A stretch of 64,000 bases of DNA from Terriglobia bacterium (GTDB lineage: Bacteria > Acidobacteriota > Terriglobia > Bryobacterales > Bryobacteraceae), in assembly GCA_020073145.1 (NCBI GenBank), contig JAIQFS010000015.1, positions 42,997 through 106,996 of the forward strand, read 5' to 3'. Each line of letters starts with the position of its first letter. The first letter of the stretch is position 1. The position numbers and the translations under genes were made by a program. Shown piece by piece: positions 59,947 through 64,000 of the stretch. The notes under the pieces were generated by a model, which saw only the letters and a list, made by a program, of their open reading frames with translations, was not told the origin of the DNA and did not search any database.

Positions 59947-61726
59947 CGGTGTGGATGATTTCCTCGCCGAAAACGGCCCAGAGGCTACATTGAACCTGAT
60001 TGCCAAAGCCATCCCCGCCCCGGAAAAAGGACCAACCCAGGCGCAACTTATGGTCGAACTGGCGGAGGAGGCAAAGTTGTTTCACGCGCCGGATGGCGAC
60101 GCGTACGCTTCTGTGCAGGTCGGCAAGTACACCGAAACCTGGGCGTTAAGAAGCAAGGGATTCCGCAAGTGGCTCGGATACAAGTTCTACCTGACGTTCG
60201 GGAAAACGCCCGGAATTCAGGCGACGCAGGAAGCGATTGGCGTCCTGGAAGGCAAGGCGCAATACGACTCTCCACAAGAGCTGGTGTTCACGCGGGTGGC
60301 TGCTTTTAACGCCCGCATCTACCACGACTTGGCCAACGAGGTCCGGGAAGTGGTCGAAATCTCGGCCGATGGTTGGAGAGTCGTCCAGAATCCGCCGGTA
60401 CACTTCCGCAGGCCGAAAGGGATGCTCGGCCTGCCGCACCCAGATGCAGCCGGCTCAGTGACGCTGCTCCGGGATCTGATCAACGTAGGCGACGACAAGA
60501 ACTGGGCACTCGCTCTTACTTGGCTTGTGGCGGCCCTGCGCGGCGAGGGGCCGTATCCAGTACTGATACTCCAAGGCGAACAGGGTGCCGCCAAGAGCAC
60601 TACAGCACGGTTTCTCCGCCGAGTTATCGACCCGTCGAAAGCACTGGTGAGGACACCTCCACGAAATGACCACGATCTGCTGATCGCAGCGAACAATTCC
60701 TTAGTGATCTCCTACGACAATTTATCCAGCATCCCGCAAAGGTTATCAGACGCGCTTTGCAGGTTGGCAACCGGCGGCGGCTTCTCTATCCGCGAACTGT
60801 ACACCGATCAGGAAGAGATCATCTTCGAGGCCATGCGGCCGGTGATGCTGAACGGCATTGACCACTTGCCGGAACGCGCAGATCTGGCGGATCGTGCCAT
60901 CATTCTGAACCTTCCACGCGTGGAAAACCGGGTCGAGGAGCGCGTGCTGAACCGGCAATTCGAAACGGCGCTCCCGGGAATCATGGCCGGTTTGTACACC
61001 GCGCTGGGCATGACGTTGAGGCGCTTGCCGGAAATCAAGCTGGTGCAGCCGCCTCGAATGGCGGATTTCGCCGCATTTGGTGTGGCTGCTGAACCCGGCC
61101 TCGGACTCAAAGACGGAGCGTTTTTGAATGCCTACCTCGATAACCGGAGCAACGCCGTGGATTCGACTCTGGCGAACGATGTGGTAGCGGCTGCGCTCCG
61201 AACCTGGGCCGAGAAGTTGGTGACGCCGGCGGAGTGGGAAGGCGAATGCCAGGAACTGCTTTACGAGCTGCAGCGAAAGGTAGATGAAAAAGTTCTGAAA
61301 TCAAAGGAGTGGCCCGGTAGCCCTAAAGGATTGTCCAACAAGCTGCGGCGGCTGGTCCCGTTTTTGCGGGAGGTTGGGATCGATGTGTGCTTTCCGGAGA
61401 GCGGGAAAAAAGGGACAAATGGCAAACGCAATCTCACCATTAGAAGAATAGACAGGCAAAACACCGCCCCTACCTCCCCTACCGCCACTACCGCCACCCA
61501 GGACCGCCAAACCGAAGTGGATGGTGAGGTTACCGAAAGTGGCGGTTGTGGGAGGCAAGTGGCGGTAGCCCCGCCGGCCTCTGCTGCACCGCCACTCAGT
61601 GCCGGCGTACCCAACTTACTGGAAGCGCTGGCGGAAGTGGAAGACAGTGGCGAAGGTGGCTCTGGTGGCGGTTCGGCGCAGCCAAATTCTGGATCGATTT
61701 CCGAGCGGGAGGCCTTTCGGATATGA
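59939..61726 (+). CDS. P-loop helicase/ATPase of the element (3' part of a split primase-helicase)
   Basis: A 595-aa frame beginning GTG at 59939 and overlapping the primase stop by 8 bases. Residues 4-9 (GVDDFL) complete the preceding DUF3854 domain. The ATPase core has Walker A LQGEQGAAKSTTARFLRRV (about 211-229) and a B-like strand SLVISYDNLSSI (about 254). The arginine-rich DRAIILNLPRVENRVEERV follows. This is the layout of D5/SF3-like replication ATPases. The last ~100 residues are Thr/Pro/Gly-rich and disordered. The stop overlaps the next ATG (ATGA). Confidence 0.8.
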   Translation: MVNGVDDFLAENGPEATLNLIAKAIPAPEKGPTQAQLMVELAEEAKLFHAPDGDAYASVQVGKYTETWALRSKGFRKWLGYKFYLTFGKTPGIQATQEAIGVLEGKAQYDSPQELVFTRVAAFNARIYHDLANEVREVVEISADGWRVVQNPPVHFRRPKGMLGLPHPDAAGSVTLLRDLINVGDDKNWALALTWLVAALRGEGPYPVLILQGEQGAAKSTTARFLRRVIDPSKALVRTPPRNDHDLLIAANNSLVISYDNLSSIPQRLSDALCRLATGGGFSIRELYTDQEEIIFEAMRPVMLNGIDHLPERADLADRAIILNLPRVENRVEERVLNRQFETALPGIMAGLYTALGMTLRRLPEIKLVQPPRMADFAAFGVAAEPGLGLKDGAFLNAYLDNRSNAVDSTLANDVVAAALRTWAEKLVTPAEWEGECQELLYELQRKVDEKVLKSKEWPGSPKGLSNKLRRLVPFLREVGIDVCFPESGKKGTNGKRNLTIRRIDRQNTAPTSPTATTATQDRQTEVDGEVTESGGCGRQVAVAPPASAAPPLSAGVPNLLEALAEVEDSGEGGSGGGSAQPNSGSISEREAFRI

Positions 61727-62685
61727 ACGCGGAGAGCCTGCTGGCCGAACTGAAGCAGGTTGGTGTCGATCTAACCGCTGCCGGCGATGATCTAGTGGTG
61801 AACGCTCCGGCGGGCATCATCACCGAGGAATGGCGCGAGAAGCTCATCACCTCCAAGCAGGACCTGCTGGCTCTCTTAGTTCCGCAGGAAGACAAGGATC
61901 CGCTGCTGAATGGGGACAGGGATATTGAGTCGGAGCACAGCCCGTCAACGGATGAGCCTCCGTGCTGGGTGCTGGAAACTGAGGACGTGTACGACCGGGT
62001 GCAGCGCGCCGGCGTCAATATCTGGCTGGACGCCGCCGGCACGCTGCGGATCGATAAAACGGCTCCCGAGGAAATCAAGCAGATGGTCCGCGGCCACAAG
62101 CAGGACCTGATCGATTTTTTCGCTTGGTCGGAAGCGAAAGCCAAGAAGCTAAACCGAATCTTCGAGGAACAAGGCGCAACTGGCACGCGTAGTACGATTA
62201 CCGGGGCAACCGTCCGGCACGGGGCCGTCAAGCGGTGGCTCAAGTCTAAAGCCAACAAAAGCTCGACGGAACCCAGCCCCACAGAAGAGACAGGCCACGC
62301 CCGACATGTAGGTGTAGAAACCGCCGAGACTGGCTGGGCTCACACCGTGCTGGGCAGTGTCGGCGTCCGGCTAATGGAATTGGACGGCGTCTTCACCGTG
62401 GGGATCTGGTCGGACTTGGATTCCGCTAAGCTTCGTGCTGCGCTAGCGATTTTCGGCAGCGATACGGCACTCGTCCGATATCTGGATGGTGTCGGAATAC
62501 CGGATCGGTACAAATTGCGGCGTGTACCGGGGAAATCGGTGCCGTTGGAAGTTTTGGCCGCCATGGAGCGCAACTCCCTGGAGCCGTGGGTTGTTCGGGA
62601 TAGGATGCTCGCCGCCGTGAATGAAGTTGATGTGCCCCCTGAGAGCGATCTGAAGCCGTGTTTCGAAACGGAAAAGGGGGCCTGA
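61723..62685 (+). CDS. Protein with two TubC_N-like docking domains
   Basis: A 320-aa protein. Residues 3-52 (ESLLAELKQVGVDLTAAGDD, ending KQDLLALL) and about 90-135 (VYDRVQRAGVNIWLDAAG, ending HKQDLIDFF) both match the TubC N-terminal docking fold: helix, beta-hairpin, 'K.ELL..L' helix. A basic linker and an alpha/beta C-terminal region (VGIWSDLDSAKLRAALAIFG) follow. TubC_N domains hold NRPS subunits together, but similar domains occur on mobile-element proteins. Here they may dock to the helicase, whose stop it overlaps. ATG 61723 is chosen by overlap. Confidence 0.68.
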   Translation: MNAESLLAELKQVGVDLTAAGDDLVVNAPAGIITEEWREKLITSKQDLLALLVPQEDKDPLLNGDRDIESEHSPSTDEPPCWVLETEDVYDRVQRAGVNIWLDAAGTLRIDKTAPEEIKQMVRGHKQDLIDFFAWSEAKAKKLNRIFEEQGATGTRSTITGATVRHGAVKRWLKSKANKSSTEPSPTEETGHARHVGVETAETGWAHTVLGSVGVRLMELDGVFTVGIWSDLDSAKLRAALAIFGSDTALVRYLDGVGIPDRYKLRRVPGKSVPLEVLAAMERNSLEPWVVRDRMLAAVNEVDVPPESDLKPCFETEKGA

Positions 62686-62687
62686 AG

Positions 62688-63176
62688 ATGCCGCGTAGCT
62701 GTTCGATCTGTGCACACCTGGATCGTGGCAGAATCGACCAGGACTTGGCCGGGGAGCAGTCGCTGGGCACCATCGCCAGCCGCTTCGGCGTCACGAAGTC
62801 CGCGTTGTTTCGGCACAGCCGTGGTCATCATGGTGATCACCACCATGCCGATAAAGCCGAAACAATCGTCACCCAGGTGGAGAACGCAGCGGCGAAAGTG
62901 GAGCAGGCCAGCCAGGATAGAGTCGAAGTCGATGTTGGCAAAGAGATCAGATCGCACGGCCCCCAAAAAACCGACCAAGACTCAGTCCGGCCGCAGAAAT
63001 TGAGGCTATCGTTCACTGGATTTCACTCACGCCGCCCAGTAATTGAAGCCGGCGTTGTGATCCCGGAACCCGGCAAGAAACAGGGACCCTGCCCGAGCTG
63101 TGGCTGTAAGTTGTGGCGATTACGGCTAGATGGGAGTTTGGTCTGTTCGATTTGCAGGCCGCTGCCATGCCGGTGA
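62688..63176 (+). CDS. HTH and zinc-ribbon protein
   Basis: A 162-aa protein. Residues 4-40 (CSICAHLDRGRIDQDLAG, TIASRFGVTKSALFRHSRG) form a Cys pair plus helix-turn-helix typical of small phage DNA-binding proteins. A His/Asp-rich linker follows, then a C-terminal zinc ribbon CPSCGCKLWRLRLDG...CSIC (about 134-155). GGGGG before ATG 62688 serves as ribosome site; it is 2 bases after the previous stop. Likely a DNA-binding regulator of the element. Confidence 0.65.
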   Translation: MPRSCSICAHLDRGRIDQDLAGEQSLGTIASRFGVTKSALFRHSRGHHGDHHHADKAETIVTQVENAAAKVEQASQDRVEVDVGKEIRSHGPQKTDQDSVRPQKLRLSFTGFHSRRPVIEAGVVIPEPGKKQGPCPSCGCKLWRLRLDGSLVCSICRPLPCR

Positions 63177-63320
63177 GCGGCTAAGAGCGGCACGAAAACT
63201 CGATTCGAGTGAGCAGGCAGGAGCGCGAGGCCCGTCTTCGGCAGTGGAAACACGCATTGTCGATTTCCTGAGGGCGTTCCCCTTCCGGTTATTATTCCGT
63301 CTAGATGCTTGGTAGCCGCT

Positions 63321-63773
63321 TCATCCGCCCAGAGGAACGAACAACCCGAGCCGCTGAAGCCGGTGGAGATCCCCCCAAAGAGTATGACTTTCCTGACACG
63401 ACCGGTAGGTCAGTCCGTGGCAGCGACGGCAGCGGAATGCTGCTGCACCGGGAGGCAGGAAGAGCTTTCGCGCCCTTTGAACGCAACCAGAACACCGGAA
63501 CCACCATCTGGCTCCGCCGTAGTTCGGGGAAGTCGCTACCAACTCAATTTCGTCGGTTGCGACGGCTTCTCGCCCACGGTCTTCAATGACATAGCGGACA
63601 CGGAAGTATCCGGCGCCACCACGGATCTCCATACCGTAGTTGACTGCAAGACGAACCGTTCCATCAAACGACCAGTCGATAGTGCCGCTGGAGATAGAGG
63701 AATCGAAACAACCCTTCTGGCGGAGAAATTTCGCATCCAGGCACTGCGATTCCTCCACGATGCATGCCTTCAT
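63321..63773 (-). CDS. Mobile-element-associated zinc-ribbon protein
   Basis: A 150-aa protein on the opposite strand to the element genes. The middle VYVIEDRG-like strand region leads to TSPNYGGARWWFRCSGCVQR, then KLFLPPGAAAFRCRRCHGLT and YRSCQE. The CxxC...CxxC pair with 'GG.RWWF.C..C' is a pattern I recall from short conserved hypotheticals scattered on islands and near insertion sequences. ATG 63773 has GGAGG 5 bases upstream. Probably a separate cargo unit. The 145 bases between it and 63176 show nothing. Confidence 0.7.
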   Translation of the reverse strand: MKACIVEESQCLDAKFLRQKGCFDSSISSGTIDWSFDGTVRLAVNYGMEIRGGAGYFRVRYVIEDRGREAVATDEIELVATSPNYGGARWWFRCSGCVQRARKLFLPPGAAAFRCRRCHGLTYRSCQESHTLWGDLHRLQRLGLFVPLGG

Positions 63774-63866
63774 AACACCTCCAGCCTCACTTCGAAGTCG
63801 CATTTCGTCCTAAAGGATTAAGTCTAGCCGAGCACGGCCTTTCCGTAAACAGAAGAAACAGATGCG

Positions 63867-63981
63867 GATTCCGGGGCAAGGCGAAAAGGATTCCGGGGTG
63901 AACGTGAAAACGATTCCGGGGTGAAGGCGAACGGGATTCCGGGCTGAAGGCGAACAGTGATTCCGACGGGAAGGCGAACGG
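63867..63981. mobile_element. Tandem 22-24-bp terminal repeats of an IS21-like element (partial)
   Basis: GATTCCGGGGTGAAGGCGAACG-like units start at 63867, 63889, 63912, 63935 and 63959, five copies with small differences. IS21-family elements carry such multiple terminal repeats as transposase binding sites. The transposase genes (istA/istB) would lie past the right edge. No open frame is seen after 63830. Confidence 0.6.
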
Positions 63982-64000
63982 TTTTCGCCCGAGCCCGGAA

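Overview
This GC-rich 64 kb chromosomal window most likely comes from a soil acidobacterium of the Solibacter/Bryobacter type. The evidence is the gene mix. It has an ADOP-type MacB/FtsX permease, a TIGR03435-family protein, an Oar-like TonB receptor with a carboxypeptidase regulatory domain, and a DUF1592/DUF1552 pair. It also has an NHL-repeat protein and a DUF6152-type protein. This is inference from protein families; no rRNA gene is present to confirm it.

Layout. 1-6.7 kb holds the tail of a Tyr/Ala/Pro-rich protein, a 79-aa Cys-containing protein, the ADOP permease, a tight metallopeptidase / ATP-grasp ligase / acylphosphatase run, and an NHL protein. 6.8-11.9 kb is a housekeeping series (apt-ispE-prs, then rplY-pth-rpsF-rpsR-rplI) with many 4-base ATGA overlaps. 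It is followed by a proline-rich TonB-like protein carrying ~150-bp internal repeats. 13.9-20.7 kb on the minus strand is a complete bidirectional group-3 [NiFe] hydrogenase operon, hoxE-hoxF-hoxU-hoxY-hoxH-hoxW. Its HoxF is fused to a GltD/NfnB-like FAD/NAD(P)H module, which suggests extra electron routing between NADH, NADPH and perhaps ferredoxin. 20.8-37.1 kb is mixed: an RRM protein, LOG protein, GH3 glucosidase, GT39-like membrane transferase, FAD oxidoreductase, aldo/keto reductase, a decayed HigBA toxin-antitoxin remnant, a TIGR03435 protein, the TonB receptor and a DUF481 barrel.

37.2-56.4 kb lies between two direct copies of a tRNA 3'-end fragment (40 nt with one mismatch). It holds an AraC regulator divergent from a probable eight-gene operon: diiron protein, SAM methyltransferase, DinB, PIG-L amidase/deacetylase, TolC/MFP/RND efflux pump and a PLP decarboxylase. 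A DUF1592-DUF1552-MBL-ankyrin operon follows. The first operon reads like a small-molecule synthesis or thiol-conjugate detoxification and export unit. It is my main candidate for an undescribed system, together with the HoxF fusion.

56.36 kb to the right edge looks like an integrated phage-satellite or plasmid-like element whose left attachment site is the 3' end of tRNA-Thr(CGT). It has an AlpA-type regulator, iteron-like repeats and a Cys-rich ssDNA-binding-like protein. It also has a TOPRIM/DUF3854 primase and a P-loop helicase whose reading frames appear to be one gene split by a +1 shift. Next come a protein with two TubC_N-like domains, zinc-ribbon proteins, and IS21-like terminal repeats at the window edge. 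No integrase is visible; it would be expected past the right edge next to the intact tRNA.
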